Assembly: GCF_001995095.2 (NCBI RefSeq)
Contig: NZ_MTSD02000007.1
Coordinates: 62,001-126,000 of the forward strand
Origin: Oceanospirillum linum
Lineage (GTDB): Bacteria > Pseudomonadota > Gammaproteobacteria > Pseudomonadales > Halomonadaceae
Reading direction: 5' to 3'
DNA length: 64,000 nt
Shown here: one piece after another, positions 7,773-17,571 of the stretch
Layout: each line of letters opens with the position of its first letter
Numbering within the stretch: the first letter of the stretch is position 1
The notes under the pieces: generated by a model
What the model was told of the DNA's origin: nothing
What the model saw: the letters and a program-made list of their open reading frames with translations, nothing else
The model's database searches: none
Program-made: the position numbers and the translations under genes

Positions 7773-9192
7773 ATGAGTCTGAAAACCAAAATTTTGCTGT
7801 TGGCGTTGGTACCTCTGGTGCTGGTGACCACCAGTATTACCCTGATCAGTGCGCAGCAGGTAAAAAGCCTGAGTGAGACTGAGATCGCTATCTTTGAGCA
7901 CAACTTGCTTGAATCCAAGCGCACCGAACTTGAGCATTATGTCAGTCTGGCAATGAGTGGCATCTCACCCATTCTCCGGCAGACAGACCTCAGCGATGAA
8001 GAGGCTCAGCGTCAGGTGAAAGCCGTGCTGGATGCAATCACCTTTGGTTCCGATGGTTACTTTTTTGTCTATGACAATAATGGCGTTAATCTGGTGCACC
8101 CGATTCAGCCGGAACTGGTGGGGCGTGACCTGATCAATATGCAGGATACCCAGGGCGATTATGTGATTCAGCGCCTGTTGGAGCTGTCCCGCAATGGCGG
8201 TGGTTATCACCACTATATGTGGAATAAACCTTCCAATGGCAAAGAATCAGAGAAAATCGGCTATGTTATCGAGCTGCCCCGCTGGCACTGGATGCTGGGT
8301 ACTGGCCTGTATATTGATGATATCGCCGAAGAAGTGGCTAAAATTCGCCATGAGGTGAAACTGAATATTCGAAATACCTTCTTTACTGTTTTAGCTATCA
8401 CCACGGTTACGGTTGGGTTGATCGTTGTGTTTGTGATTCTGTTTAATGTTCATGAGCATCGACTGGCGGATTCGCGACTGAAGGAACTGGTGCATAAAAC
8501 TGTGCAGTTCCAGGAGTCTGAGCGTCGCCGTTTTTCCCGTGAATTGCATGACGGGATCAATCAATTATTGGTGTCGGCCAAGTTTCGACTGGAGCTGGGA
8601 GCGGACAGTGTGGGTGATAAAAACCCTAAGGCTCAATCCCACCTGGCTAAAGCATCGGCGGTTATGAATGAAGCTATTCAGGAGATTCGTCGTATTTCTC
8701 ATGACCTGCGTCCCAGCGCCCTGGATGATCTGGGTTTGATCCCTGCGATGACCATGGTTCTTGATGAGTTTCGCTTGCGAACCGGTATTGAGGTCGAGCA
8801 GAATACCCCCCCCCTGCCGGATGCGCCTGCCAGAGGAGATTGAAACGACACTGTATCGTATTGTTCAGGAGGCCCTGACCAATGTTGAACGCCACTCACG
8901 GGCGAAGCATCTGAAAGTGTCCACCGGTTGGCACCGGGACACATTCCACTTAACGGTGGTAGATGATGGGGTCGGTTTTAATGTGCGTGAACTGGTGGGT
9001 GGCGGTGGTATTGGCCTGCGAAATATGCAGGAGCGGGTGGAGTTTCTCTCCGGAGATTTTATTATTGAATCCGCACCTCGACAGGGAACCCTCGTCCGGG
9101 CGCAATTCCCGATGCACAGCTGGCAACCCTTGCTGATGCAGGAAAAGAGTAAGAGCAGCGATGATCCGCAGCCGACGACAATAACAGGTTGA
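7773..9192 (+). pseudogene. Cache-domain sensor histidine kinase (NarL-type partner), frameshifted in a poly-C tract
   Basis: This is a membrane histidine kinase read in two frames. Frame one gives a membrane helix (about 5-25), an sCache_2-like periplasmic sensor with GSDGYFFVYDNNGVNLVHP and WHWMLGTGLYIDDI, a second helix (about 210-232), and the HisKA_3 box ERRRFSRELHDGINQLL with phospho-acceptor His259. After a run of nine C at 8806-8814 this frame hits a stop at 8841-8843. The ATPase domain (LYRIVQEALTNVERHSRA, VVDDGVGFN, GIGLRNMQERV) continues in the next frame to 9192. Eight C would restore one protein. The sCache_2 fold often senses short carboxylates, which would suit the neighbouring TRAP genes. 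It may be phase-variable, a mutation or a sequencing error. Confidence 0.85.
8806..8814 (+). repeat. Nine-cytosine homopolymer inside the histidine kinase
   Basis: Nine consecutive C lie between the dimerisation/phosphotransfer and ATPase domains. Nine C leaves the ATPase domain out of frame; eight would fuse it in frame. Such tracts slip readily in replication and are also error-prone in sequencing. Confidence 0.95.
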
Positions 9193-9252
9193 AATATCTG
9201 CAGACCTGACCGGAATGCTCTGTTTTGACCGAGATAAGAATGGGACAACTCC

Positions 9253-9921
9253 ATGACTGAGCAAGCAAGCCTGTCCGATCATCCGAAATCGGCATCGATT
9301 AAACTACTCCTGGTGGATGATCATCCTTTGGTGCGGGATGGGATTCGGGCCCGCTTTGAAGCGGATGACCTGATTGAGGTGATCGGTGAGGCTCAGAATG
9401 GTCAGCAGGCTCTGGATTTTGTAGAGCACCGGCGACCGGATGTTGTGCTGATGGATGTCAGTATGCCGGTGATGAATGGTTTAGAGGCTACCCAGCATCT
9501 GCGCAACCGCTATCCATCGGTTCCTGTACTTATTCTGAGTATGCATGACAGTCGTGAGTATATTCAGCAGCTGGTTCAGACCGGAGCGTCCGGCTATGTT
9601 TTAAAGGATGTGGGCTCTGATGAGCTGGTGCGGGCGATCCAGACCGTGCACCAGGGGGGAAGTTACTTCAGTGCCGGCGTATCCCGAGTATTGTTTCAGG
9701 GGCAACCGGATACTACGGAGCAAAAACAGGCTCTGACGCCCCGGGAAGAAACTGTTTTACGCTATTTGGCTGAAGGGAATAGCAATAAAGAGATCGCCCG
9801 ACAACTGGATATCAGCGTACGCACGGTGGAAACCCATCGACAGAATATTAAGCAGAAGCTGGATATCCATACCGCCGCAGGGTTAGCACGTTACGCCGTT
9901 GAAGAGGGGCTGGTAAGCTGA
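9253..9921 (+). CDS. NarL/FixJ-family response regulator
   Basis: This 222-residue DNA-binding regulator is the likely partner of the upstream kinase. The receiver domain spans about 15-130, with the acidic pair in LLVDDHP, phospho-acceptor Asp68 in VLMDVSMPVMNG, and the lysine of GYVLKDVG. A LuxR-type helix-turn-helix follows at about 158-220 (LTPREETVLRYLAEGNSNKE, then DISVRTVETH). It starts 60 bases after the kinase. Position suggests control of dctPQM, but no operator was proven. If the kinase is truly broken, this regulator would lack its cognate phosphate source. Confidence 0.92.
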   Translation: MTEQASLSDHPKSASIKLLLVDDHPLVRDGIRARFEADDLIEVIGEAQNGQQALDFVEHRRPDVVLMDVSMPVMNGLEATQHLRNRYPSVPVLILSMHDSREYIQQLVQTGASGYVLKDVGSDELVRAIQTVHQGGSYFSAGVSRVLFQGQPDTTEQKQALTPREETVLRYLAEGNSNKEIARQLDISVRTVETHRQNIKQKLDIHTAAGLARYAVEEGLVS

Positions 9922-9966
9922 CGGATCAACCCCTCTGTCTTCTCTGCCAATATCATGGGGATACAG

Positions 9967-10000
9967 AAAGGCCCTGATGATGTATCAGGGCCTTTCCGTT
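9967..10000. terminator. Bidirectional terminator between regulator and chemoreceptor
   Basis: A perfect 12-bp stem (9967-9978 with 9984-9995, AAAGGCCCTGAT) with loop GATGT has A-rich and T-rich flanks. It lies between the convergent response regulator and chemoreceptor and can serve both. Confidence 0.85.
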
Positions 10001-10042
10001 TGTAATTTTTCTGTGTTGGCGGGGTTCTGGTGACTGGGTTGG

Positions 10043-11641
10043 CTATCGGGTTTTAAAGCGACTGATCAGCTGATCCAGATCGCGAACCTCACTTTGAATT
10101 TCCTGGGTTGCGTTGACCACCAGCTGAGAGTCTGAGCGGGTTTGTTCGGCAACATCGGAGATACTGACGATACGTTGATCGATATCATCGGCGACCTGGC
10201 TTTGCTCTTCTGCAGCTGTCGCGATCAGGGTGTTCATATTACTGATGGTATCCACAGCCCCGGCGATATGATTTAGTGCTTCTGAAGCCTGCTCCGCCTG
10301 CCCGACACTGCCCTTAGCCAGTGTTGAACTTTGCTGCATAGAGGTTACAGCGTTGCGGGATTCGTTTTGCAGGCGTTCAATTATCACCCGAATCTCCTCG
10401 GTGGATTCCTGTGTCCGCTGTGCCAATGTCCGTACCTCGTCGGCCACAACCGCGAATCCACGACCCTGTTCACCGGCTCGTGCAGCCTCAATAGCAGCAT
10501 TTAGCGCCAGTAGGTTGGTTTGTTCAGCGATGCCGGTAATAACTTCCAGTACTTTGCCAATTTCACCGGACTCAGCTTCCAACCTATCCAGGATCGCTGA
10601 AGTGCCATCCAGTTGTAGCGCCATATTATGAATCTGATCTACGGCTGTCTGCACGACGGAGATACCACTTCGAGCTTCATTATCCGCCGTTCTGGCGGCT
10701 TCTGCTGCCTGGGCTGCATTTTGTGCCACCTCATGAACCGTTGCGCTCATCTCATTCATAGCGGTGGCTACCTGGTCGATATCATTGTACTGGCGAACCA
10801 CGCCAGCTTCTGCATCCGCAGTGGCTTTGGTAACGCTTTCACTATGTTCTGCTGTACGGGTGACAGCATTACGGGCATTGCAGACCAGTTCAGATACCTG
10901 ATCGATCATAGTGTTATAGGCCGTAAACATCTGGCCAACTTCATTATTGGTGTGATACACCATGAAGCGGTGGGTAAAATCACCACTGCCAACATGAGTG
11001 AGGCGCTTCTGCAGGCGGGTGATGTTATCCATTAGCAGGCGCAGACCAAAGATTCGCCCCATCACCACCAGAAATACGATAAGAAGTACACAAACAAAAG
11101 CGGTCATCAATTGGGTGCGGGTCTGCTCACTGGATGCCTGAGTCATCATGACGACCGCTTTATTCATTTCTTTAAGGATGTTAGATGAATCCTTTTGGAT
11201 CTTTTTTTGCAGAGTATCACTTGGGCTGTCAGTGTACTGCAGAAGGATTTTGCTGTAACCAGACCACAGGTTTTCGACAATCTGCATCTGCGAAAGAATG
11301 GATGGATCTGTAGTTGGGTTCATTCCCTGAGCTTTGTTGCCGTTGATAATATCTTTATGGGATCTTTCGAAAAGTTGCATGGTTTTCTGCAGAGTGGATT
11401 TGTTTTCCACCTGACTGGCTACGAGCAGAGCCTCTTTTGCCATTTTCTGGCTCAGCATCCTTTGGCGGCCAGCGATATTAATTGTTTGAGGGTCGATTGC
11501 CATGCTCAGGTAGAGAAAAATGCCGGAGGCGATGGCAAGCATAAAAATCAGCGCGTAGGAGAGCAGAAACTGAGCATTAAGACTTTTAGCTCCGATGGCA
11601 CTCAATGTCATATCAATCAGTCTGGACAGTGAAGTGAACAT
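10043..11641 (-). CDS. Methyl-accepting chemotaxis protein with PilJ-type sensor
   Basis: This 532-residue inner-membrane chemoreceptor begins with a helix at about 24-48 followed by a PilJ/NarX-like four-helix sensor containing the P-box-like [21 protein letters not shown] second helix lies at about 180-203, then a HAMP region and the cytoplasmic signalling hairpin with the conserved tip [20 protein letters not shown], ending [12 protein letters not shown]. PilJ-domain receptors such as Pseudomonas McpN bind nitrate, so nitrate or nitrite is a candidate ligand; this is family inference. No CheW/CheA gene is nearby, so it is a scattered receptor gene. Confidence 0.92.
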   Translation of the reverse strand: MFTSLSRLIDMTLSAIGAKSLNAQFLLSYALIFMLAIASGIFLYLSMAIDPQTINIAGRQRMLSQKMAKEALLVASQVENKSTLQKTMQLFERSHKDIINGNKAQGMNPTTDPSILSQMQIVENLWSGYSKILLQYTDSPSDTLQKKIQKDSSNILKEMNKAVVMMTQASSEQTRTQLMTAFVCVLLIVFLVVMGRIFGLRLLMDNITRLQKRLTHVGSGDFTHRFMVYHTNNEVGQMFTAYNTMIDQVSELVCNARNAVTRTAEHSESVTKATADAEAGVVRQYNDIDQVATAMNEMSATVHEVAQNAAQAAEAARTADNEARSGISVVQTAVDQIHNMALQLDGTSAILDRLEAESGEIGKVLEVITGIAEQTNLLALNAAIEAARAGEQGRGFAVVADEVRTLAQRTQESTEEIRVIIERLQNESRNAVTSMQQSSTLAKGSVGQAEQASEALNHIAGAVDTISNMNTLIATAAEEQSQVADDIDQRIVSISDVAEQTRSDSQLVVNATQEIQSEVRDLDQLISRFKTR

Positions 11642-11656
11642 GAGGTGGTTGTCCTT

Positions 11657-11691
11657 TTAGTGTTTATCCCGGCTTAGTGTTTTATCACGGC
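11657..11691 (-). repeat. Tandem 17/18-bp direct repeat in the chemoreceptor leader
   Basis: On the minus strand GCCGTGATAAAACACTAA is followed immediately by GCCGGGATAAACACTAA, ending about 15 bases upstream of the ATG. The units differ by one substitution and one A. GCCGNGATAA vaguely recalls the flagellar sigma-28 -10 element (GCCGATAA), but the spacing does not fit well. The remaining bases up to 11850 show nothing clear. Confidence 0.55.
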
Positions 11692-11850
11692 GGCTCATAG
11701 AGAGGCGCGGTCATCTGTAGTGGGTATTTTTATATGTTCTGCCGAGATTTTGCAGTCTCTGAAGCAGAGTCAACGGGCAATGGAAGGCTGCCAATCAGCG
11801 CTAGTTTAGTGAAAACAGCATGCTCTGCAATACTCTTTTTGTAGCTAAAT

Positions 11851-12459
11851 TTAACGGTTTTTTGCTGAGAGCATAGCTGTGATTTTTCTTAGTCGTTCGG
11901 TAGAGGTATCGCACTCTAAGAGCTGCTGTTTATCAGGGTCCGGCAAGGGCAGCAGGTGGGCCAGGTTCAGGCTAACGCTTTTGGCATCCTGCAGGTTAAA
12001 GTGAAAATCACATTCTTTAGCCAGGGGATGGTGAGTGATCTCTTTGAGCAGGTCAGCCAGGTGCTGATGCTCAGGGCTGACCGGAGTGCTGTTTTCTTCC
12101 GGTAACCATTGGACTTCTGCCCGGATCAGTCCGTCACTTTCCTGAGCGGCTGCCATGACCCGAAAGCGCCGGAGTCCATCAATATTAAGGGCTAGGGTGT
12201 TGTCTGGCTGAGGGTACCAGTCAGAGATGAGTCCATAGGTTCCTATGCGTTCCTTCAATTGATCCAGCTGATCTTCAGAGGCTCTGACAGTAAGGCTTTC
12301 CATCTGAAAGAGAATCCCAAGTCCTTCATGGGCGGAGAGGCAGGTTTTCACCATACGTTCATAGCGGGGTTCCAGGACATTCAGCGCCATAAAAGTTTGC
12401 GGAAAAAGCACGCGCGGCATAACAACCAGAGATATGTGCTTGGGCAGGGCAGCTTCCAT
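11851..12459 (-). CDS. Stand-alone Lon N-terminal (substrate-binding) domain protein
   Basis: The 202 residues correspond to the N-terminal substrate-recognition domain of Lon protease with no AAA+ or protease part. Diagnostic segments are VVMPRVLFPQTFMALNVLEP, RYERMVKTCL, YGLISDWYPQPDNTLALNIDG and RRFRVM. Such lone LON-domain proteins are common in gammaproteobacteria; their function is not established, with adaptor or substrate-binding roles suggested. The gene lies between two chemoreceptor genes on the same strand, and no operon partner is evident. Confidence 0.88.
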   Translation of the reverse strand: MEAALPKHISLVVMPRVLFPQTFMALNVLEPRYERMVKTCLSAHEGLGILFQMESLTVRASEDQLDQLKERIGTYGLISDWYPQPDNTLALNIDGLRRFRVMAAAQESDGLIRAEVQWLPEENSTPVSPEHQHLADLLKEITHHPLAKECDFHFNLQDAKSVSLNLAHLLPLPDPDKQQLLECDTSTERLRKITAMLSAKNR

Positions 12460-12592
12460 TGACTTTCTTCCTGATTATAGCTTTAGCTGAGTGGCGCTGA
12501 TTAGTCAGAAGCGTAACCGACTTGTACCCGAAACTCAAAATACCCCTGGAAGCCTTATACATCCTTAACGTGCTGAAATACCGTTTTAAGCC

Positions 12593-14230
12593 TTAAACTT
12601 TGAACCTGTCTACCAGCTGCTTGAGCTCGCCGGCAAGGTGACTTAACTCATCACTGGCCTGACGTGTCTGATCTGCAGAGCTTGAACTGTCAGATGACAG
12701 CCCCGCGATACTAACGACACTGGCGTTGATCTGTTCAGCCACCGCTGATTGCTGCTCAGCCGCACTGGCGATCTGACTGATCATATCATTGACCTGCAGC
12801 ATGCCTTCTACCACCTCTTCCAGAACAGCCTGTGTTTCATCAGCACGCTCCATGGTGGTCTGTGTACTGGCCACACTGGTCTCCATGACGGTCACCGCTT
12901 GCTTTGCTCCGGCCTGGAGTTGCTCGATCATCGTTTCAATCTCATGGGTGCTGTCCTGGGTGCGGCTGGCAAGGGTACGGACTTCATCGGCAACAACGGC
13001 AAAGCCCCGGCCCTGTTCGCCGGCGCGGGCGGCTTCAATTGCAGCATTCAGGGCCAGCAGATTGGTCTGTTCAGCGATACTGCCAATAACATCCAGAACT
13101 GAGGCGATATTGTTTGCCTGTGCATCAAGCTGTTTAATCACATCGGTTGCATGACCGATTTCATCCGAAAGAGAGGTGATTGTTCGGGTTGTTGCATCGA
13201 TATCATCTTTGCCTGTATGGGTCTTTTTTTCTGCACTGGAAGTGGTTTCGGCTGCGCTAATTGCGCTTTGAGCCACCTGATGGATCGTAGCCGCCATTTC
13301 GTTAACTGCGGTTGCCACCTGATCTGTCTCGGTTGTCTGGCGATGGATGGCTTCAGTGCTCAGGCTGGTGGCATGGCTAAGCTGGCTGGCAGCAGAAGCA
13401 ACGCGGTCCGTTGAACTATCTACTTCCCTGATCACGGACTGAATCTGATCAACAAACAGGTTAAAGGAGCGTGCCAGCTGGCTCATTTCATCATTCCCGT
13501 TGGCATTCAGTCGCAGGGTTAAATCGCCATCTCCCTGGCTGATGTTGCGCATGGCGCGATTTGTCTCGTCCATCGGCGTGATAATACTATTGGCGATCAG
13601 GAAGAGTACCAGTACGGTAATGGCAAGGCCGATGACGGCGATTGTCACCTGTGAACTGGCGGTATCCCAAAATGCCGACTCAACGTCATCAATATAGACA
13701 CCTGTACCTATGATCCAGCCCCAGGGTTTAAAACCTGCTACGTAGGACACTTTCTCCACCGGATCATCAAAGCCAGGTTTAGGCCATAAGTAGTCTTCGT
13801 TTCCTTTGCCTTTATCTCTGACGGTATCGACAAAACTCTGGAACAGACGCTTACCGTTAGGGTCTTCCAGTTTAGAAAGATTCTGGCCGTTCAGTTTGGG
13901 CTTAATCGGGTGCATCACCACAACTGCGTCCATATCGTTGATCCAGAAGTAGTCGTTATCTCCGTAACGAAGGGCCTCCAGGGTCGTAATTGCGCGCTGC
14001 TTTGCTTCGGTTTCTGTTTGCTGTCCCGCTTTGAATGCCCTGTATTCCTTCGTGACCACGCCGACAGCACTTTCTACAAGATGCTGGGTTTTGATCTGCT
14101 TTTCCTGAACCTGCATTTTATAGGTCTGGCTTAGGGAGAAACTGACTAAAGCAACAATACTAAGTACAGCTGTGACCACAACCAGGATCATACGAGGCTT
14201 AATACCAATTGAGCGTAAAACTTGATTCAT
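12593..14230 (-). CDS. Methyl-accepting chemotaxis protein with sCache_2 sensor
   Basis: This 545-residue chemoreceptor has membrane helices at about 13-33 and 193-213. Between them is a single-Cache (type 2) sensor with [33 protein letters not shown] and [21 protein letters not shown] domain ([18 protein letters not shown]) and a signalling hairpin with [20 protein letters not shown] follow, ending [11 protein letters not shown]. sCache_2 receptors commonly recognise small carboxylates such as acetate, propionate, lactate or pyruvate. The sensor resembles that of the kinase at 7773, so the two may read related compounds; this is inference. Confidence 0.92.
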   Translation of the reverse strand: MNQVLRSIGIKPRMILVVVTAVLSIVALVSFSLSQTYKMQVQEKQIKTQHLVESAVGVVTKEYRAFKAGQQTETEAKQRAITTLEALRYGDNDYFWINDMDAVVVMHPIKPKLNGQNLSKLEDPNGKRLFQSFVDTVRDKGKGNEDYLWPKPGFDDPVEKVSYVAGFKPWGWIIGTGVYIDDVESAFWDTASSQVTIAVIGLAITVLVLFLIANSIITPMDETNRAMRNISQGDGDLTLRLNANGNDEMSQLARSFNLFVDQIQSVIREVDSSTDRVASAASQLSHATSLSTEAIHRQTTETDQVATAVNEMAATIHQVAQSAISAAETTSSAEKKTHTGKDDIDATTRTITSLSDEIGHATDVIKQLDAQANNIASVLDVIGSIAEQTNLLALNAAIEAARAGEQGRGFAVVADEVRTLASRTQDSTHEIETMIEQLQAGAKQAVTVMETSVASTQTTMERADETQAVLEEVVEGMLQVNDMISQIASAAEQQSAVAEQINASVVSIAGLSSDSSSSADQTRQASDELSHLAGELKQLVDRFKV

Positions 14231-14582
14231 AAATGACCCACTGTCGTTCTTAAATACTGACCGGATGGCAGCTCCATACGTTGCAATGAAAGATGTGCTT
14301 TTTTCTTATCGTTGTTGCGGGTGTTTTATAAAACCCGGTATGGCAACGCGTTATCAGCACTGAGTATGCCCTGACAGGTGCGCAGAAAATCCATGCTTTG
14401 TTATGCCGAGTTTATTTGATGTGGGGAAGCAGAGTTTAAATTTGTCAGACTTTTTTGCTACTGAGCCTTAGTCGTATGTACCTTTGAAAAAAAGACATTT
14501 TCCTGCTTATTTTTGCAGGGTGCGCTGAGGCGGCTTGTATTGCATAATGTATTGATACAGCTTGCTTTTTAGGGAGAACTCA
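14231..14582. other. Divergent promoter region, chemoreceptor / LonB-like protease
   Basis: These 352 bases hold no ORF. A near-palindrome around GTTTTATAAAAC (about 14321-14332), flanked by GGG and CCC, lies upstream of the chemoreceptor. Closer to the protease gene a TTGAAA (about 14483) and a TATTTT about 18 bases on form a plausible sigma-70 promoter, and CCTGC/GCAGG arms make a small hairpin. No terminator or RNA was recognised. Confidence 0.3.
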
Positions 14583-17021
14583 ATGCAGGCACCTAAGCCT
14601 TTGGCGCTATCCCGCCTGAAAAAACGTTGCGTTAAAAAACGTCTGCCCGCTAACACCGCCCGCATTCAGCCCCTGGACCGTTTTATCGGCCAGCAGCGGG
14701 CCGAACAGGCGGTTCGTTTTGCGATTGCCGTGCCCGATAAGGGGTACAACTTATTTGCTATGGGGGATAATGGGCTGGGCAAGCGCACCATGCTGAAGCG
14801 CTTTTTAGAGAAGCATGCCAGCACCCGGAGTGCCCCGGATGACTGGTGTTATGTGAATAATTTTGAGTCGCCCCGTAAACCCTGGGCGATTCGTCTGCCT
14901 GCAGGTATGGCGATAACTCTGAAAAAGGATATGGAGGCTCTGATCAAAGAGCTGCGCCATGCGATTCCAGCGGCTTTTGAACAGGAAAGCTTTGTTGAGC
15001 AGGCCGAATCTATCCGAGAAGACTTTTCTGAACAGCAGGACACCATGCTCAAGGAGGTGGCAGCGGAAGCAGGTAAGCACAAGCTTAAACTGGTCCTGCA
15101 AAATCCCGGCGGTTACTCCTTTATGCCAGTGGATGATGAGGGTGAGGCATACGCTGTTAAAGACTTTAATGAACTGCCGGAAGAGCGTCGTCTTGAATTT
15201 AAAGATGGCATTGAGTTAATGGAGAAGGATCTCCGGGCTGCTTTGCGTGATCTGGCGCATATGGAAAAAGATATCCGTGAGAAGCAGCAGCAACTGAATG
15301 AGAATATTACCCTGACAGCGATCCAGCATTGGTTGTCGGAGCTGCATGATAAGTATGCTGACTATGAGCGGGTTTTGGATTACCTGAATGCTCTGCAGAA
15401 AGATTTGGTAGAGAACGTTGAGATTTTTCTGGAAGAAGATGAGAACACCGATGCGGTGACCCGTGCCTCACCGGATCATAAAATTCCGGCCCGTTATCAG
15501 ATTAATGTAATGACTACTAATGATGCGGACTCAGGTGCTCCTCTGGTGATTGAGGATATGCCAACCCATAACAATCTTGTGGGGCTCCTTGAGAATGTCA
15601 CCTATATGGGAACAGTGGCAACTGACTTTTCTCTGATCCGCCCGGGAGCACTACATAGAGCTAATGGCGGCTTTCTGATTTTGGATGCGGGTAAACTGCT
15701 GCAGCAACCCTATGCCTGGGATGGACTTAAGCTGGCGCTACGTACGGGTTGTCTTCGTATTGATACGCTTGAAAAGCAGCTGACCTTGTCAGGTAACGTC
15801 AGCCTTGAGCCGGAGCCGATGGCGCTGAATGTGACCATCGCTCTGCTGGGAGATGCGGAACAGTATTATCTGTTACAACGGTATGATCCTGATTTTGGTG
15901 AGCTGTTCAAAGTATTAGCCGAATTCGAAAGCGATATGCCGCGCAATGAAGAGAATGAAACGCTTTATGCCCGCCTGGTTAGCTCCATGGTTAAAGATGA
16001 CGAGCTGCTGTCTCTAAACCGTGATGCTTTAATGAAAGTGATCGAAGTAGGGGCCCGACAGGCAGAGCATCAGAATCGCTTGTCCCTGAATGCTGCGGAC
16101 CTGAAGCATCTGTTAAGGGAGGCTGACTACTGTGCGCGTGCTGATCAGAAAGATCAGATTGATGCCCAGGCTGTAGATCAGGCGCTCGAAGGCCGGGAAT
16201 ATCGCTCAGGGCATATTCGCGAACGCATGTTTAATAACATTCATGACGGCACGATTCTGATTGATACTCAAGGTGAAAAAGTCGGCCAGGTTAATGGTCT
16301 GACGGTGCTGCGAGTTGGTGAAAGTGAGTTTGGCCAGCCAAGTCGTATCACAGGAACGGTGCGTTATGGTAATGGTGATGTACTGGATATTGAGCGCAGT
16401 GTTCATCTGGGTGGTGCACTACACTCGAAAGGCGTGATGATCCTGAGTGCTTTCCTGAATGCTCAGTTTGGGGTTGATGAGCCGTTACCCTTGTCCGCCA
16501 GCCTCGGCTTTGAGCAATCCTACAATGGAGTTGATGGCGATAGTGCTTCTCTGGGGGGGCTGGTCTGTCTGTTGTCGGCGATGTCCGGCGTTCCGGTGAG
16601 GCAGTCACTGGCAATCACAGGGTCGATCAATCAATTCGGTGAAGTACAACCGATTGGTGGCGTGAATGAAAAAGTTGAAGGTTTCTTTGCAACCTGTAAA
16701 GAGCGGGGGCTGACAGGAGACCAGGGCGTTATTATTCCCGTACAGAATGTTGATAACCTGATGCTCAGTGATGAGGTGATTGACGCTTGTGCCAATGATC
16801 AGTTTGCCATTTATGCGGTCGAACATGTTGAGCAGGCGATTAAGCTGATGACCGGGGTTGCGTCGGGTACCGCTAATGAAAAAGGGCATTTTGCTAAAAA
16901 TACGCTGTATGGGAAAATACAGCATCGCCTGAAAGAGCTTTGTGGCAAACCCCATGGCAAGCAGGGCAAAAGTAAGCGCAAAAGAATGGCGAAGAAAGCC
17001 AGCTCAAAGCAGGCTGGCTGA
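14583..17021 (+). CDS. LonB-like ATP-dependent protease (AAA+ / Lon_C)
   Basis: This cytosolic AAA+ protease has 812 residues from the ATG that follows AGGGAG by six bases; a TTG seven codons upstream is less likely. A Walker A loop (GDNGLGKR, residues 61-68) begins the ATPase part, split by a charged helical insertion at about 110-260, with a Walker B-like GGFLILDAGKLLQ. The C-terminal protease domain has the Lon dyad: Ser654 in VDGDSASLGGL and Lys697 in VNEKVEGFF, 43 residues apart exactly as in E. coli Lon (679/722). It lacks the Lon N-domain and matches the YcbZ/LonB-type family. A basic tail (KQGKSKRKRMAKK) ends the protein. Substrates are unknown. Confidence 0.9.
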   Translation: MQAPKPLALSRLKKRCVKKRLPANTARIQPLDRFIGQQRAEQAVRFAIAVPDKGYNLFAMGDNGLGKRTMLKRFLEKHASTRSAPDDWCYVNNFESPRKPWAIRLPAGMAITLKKDMEALIKELRHAIPAAFEQESFVEQAESIREDFSEQQDTMLKEVAAEAGKHKLKLVLQNPGGYSFMPVDDEGEAYAVKDFNELPEERRLEFKDGIELMEKDLRAALRDLAHMEKDIREKQQQLNENITLTAIQHWLSELHDKYADYERVLDYLNALQKDLVENVEIFLEEDENTDAVTRASPDHKIPARYQINVMTTNDADSGAPLVIEDMPTHNNLVGLLENVTYMGTVATDFSLIRPGALHRANGGFLILDAGKLLQQPYAWDGLKLALRTGCLRIDTLEKQLTLSGNVSLEPEPMALNVTIALLGDAEQYYLLQRYDPDFGELFKVLAEFESDMPRNEENETLYARLVSSMVKDDELLSLNRDALMKVIEVGARQAEHQNRLSLNAADLKHLLREADYCARADQKDQIDAQAVDQALEGREYRSGHIRERMFNNIHDGTILIDTQGEKVGQVNGLTVLRVGESEFGQPSRITGTVRYGNGDVLDIERSVHLGGALHSKGVMILSAFLNAQFGVDEPLPLSASLGFEQSYNGVDGDSASLGGLVCLLSAMSGVPVRQSLAITGSINQFGEVQPIGGVNEKVEGFFATCKERGLTGDQGVIIPVQNVDNLMLSDEVIDACANDQFAIYAVEHVEQAIKLMTGVASGTANEKGHFAKNTLYGKIQHRLKELCGKPHGKQGKSKRKRMAKKASSKQAG

Positions 17022-17064
17022 TAACGTTGAAATAAACTGATGTAATGACCGGATCTGAGCAGAG

Positions 17065-17523
17065 ATGACAAATCAGATGGCCATACTGCTGGCCGTGATC
17101 GCAGTAGCTATTATTATTGCTCTTGCAGGGTATGCATTTAACTTACGTAAGCAAGTTCGTCAGCGTGAGAAAGAGCGTTTGGCAGCATTGCAGGATGTGG
17201 AGCGTCTGGCTCGGGAAAAGACCATGGAAAGTATCCATGTGATCTCCCATGCTTTGCTGGAAGGGCAGGTTGATGTTATGGAGGCCTGTCTGCGGATACG
17301 TACTCTGATCGACATCATTGAGTCTGACTGGCAGGAAACAGAGGCGCTGAAGGTGTTTGCTGAGATAACCCAGCGGGGTGCTCACTTTGCAACTCATCAG
17401 GCGCGAAAAGAACTGCCTAAGCAGGAGCGTATGAAACAGGATCTGGAGCGTATCTCACTGGAAGGTGAGTATCATGATGCGGCTCTTAATGGGGCGCGCT
17501 GGCTGTTACAGCAAAAGCCATAA
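17065..17523 (+). CDS. DUF2489-type small membrane-anchored protein
   Basis: The 152-residue product has one N-terminal membrane helix (MAILLAVIAVAIIIALAGYA), then a cytosolic helical domain with REKERLAALQDVERLAREK and a conserved-looking HVISHALLEGQVDVMEACLR. This matches my memory of the uncharacterised DUF2489 family. It lies 43 bases after the LonB-like gene and 48 before the YaaR-like gene on the same strand, so the three may form one transcript. No function is known. Confidence 0.7.
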   Translation: MTNQMAILLAVIAVAIIIALAGYAFNLRKQVRQREKERLAALQDVERLAREKTMESIHVISHALLEGQVDVMEACLRIRTLIDIIESDWQETEALKVFAEITQRGAHFATHQARKELPKQERMKQDLERISLEGEYHDAALNGARWLLQQKP

Positions 17524-17571
17524 ATTGGACATGCGCCTGACAGAATAAAACAGTGGTCGCGGATAAACACT

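Noticed and set aside
10043-14230. Chemoreceptor pair as a recent tandem duplication
   Set aside because: Only the signalling hairpin is alike; the sensor domains are of different types (PilJ and sCache_2).
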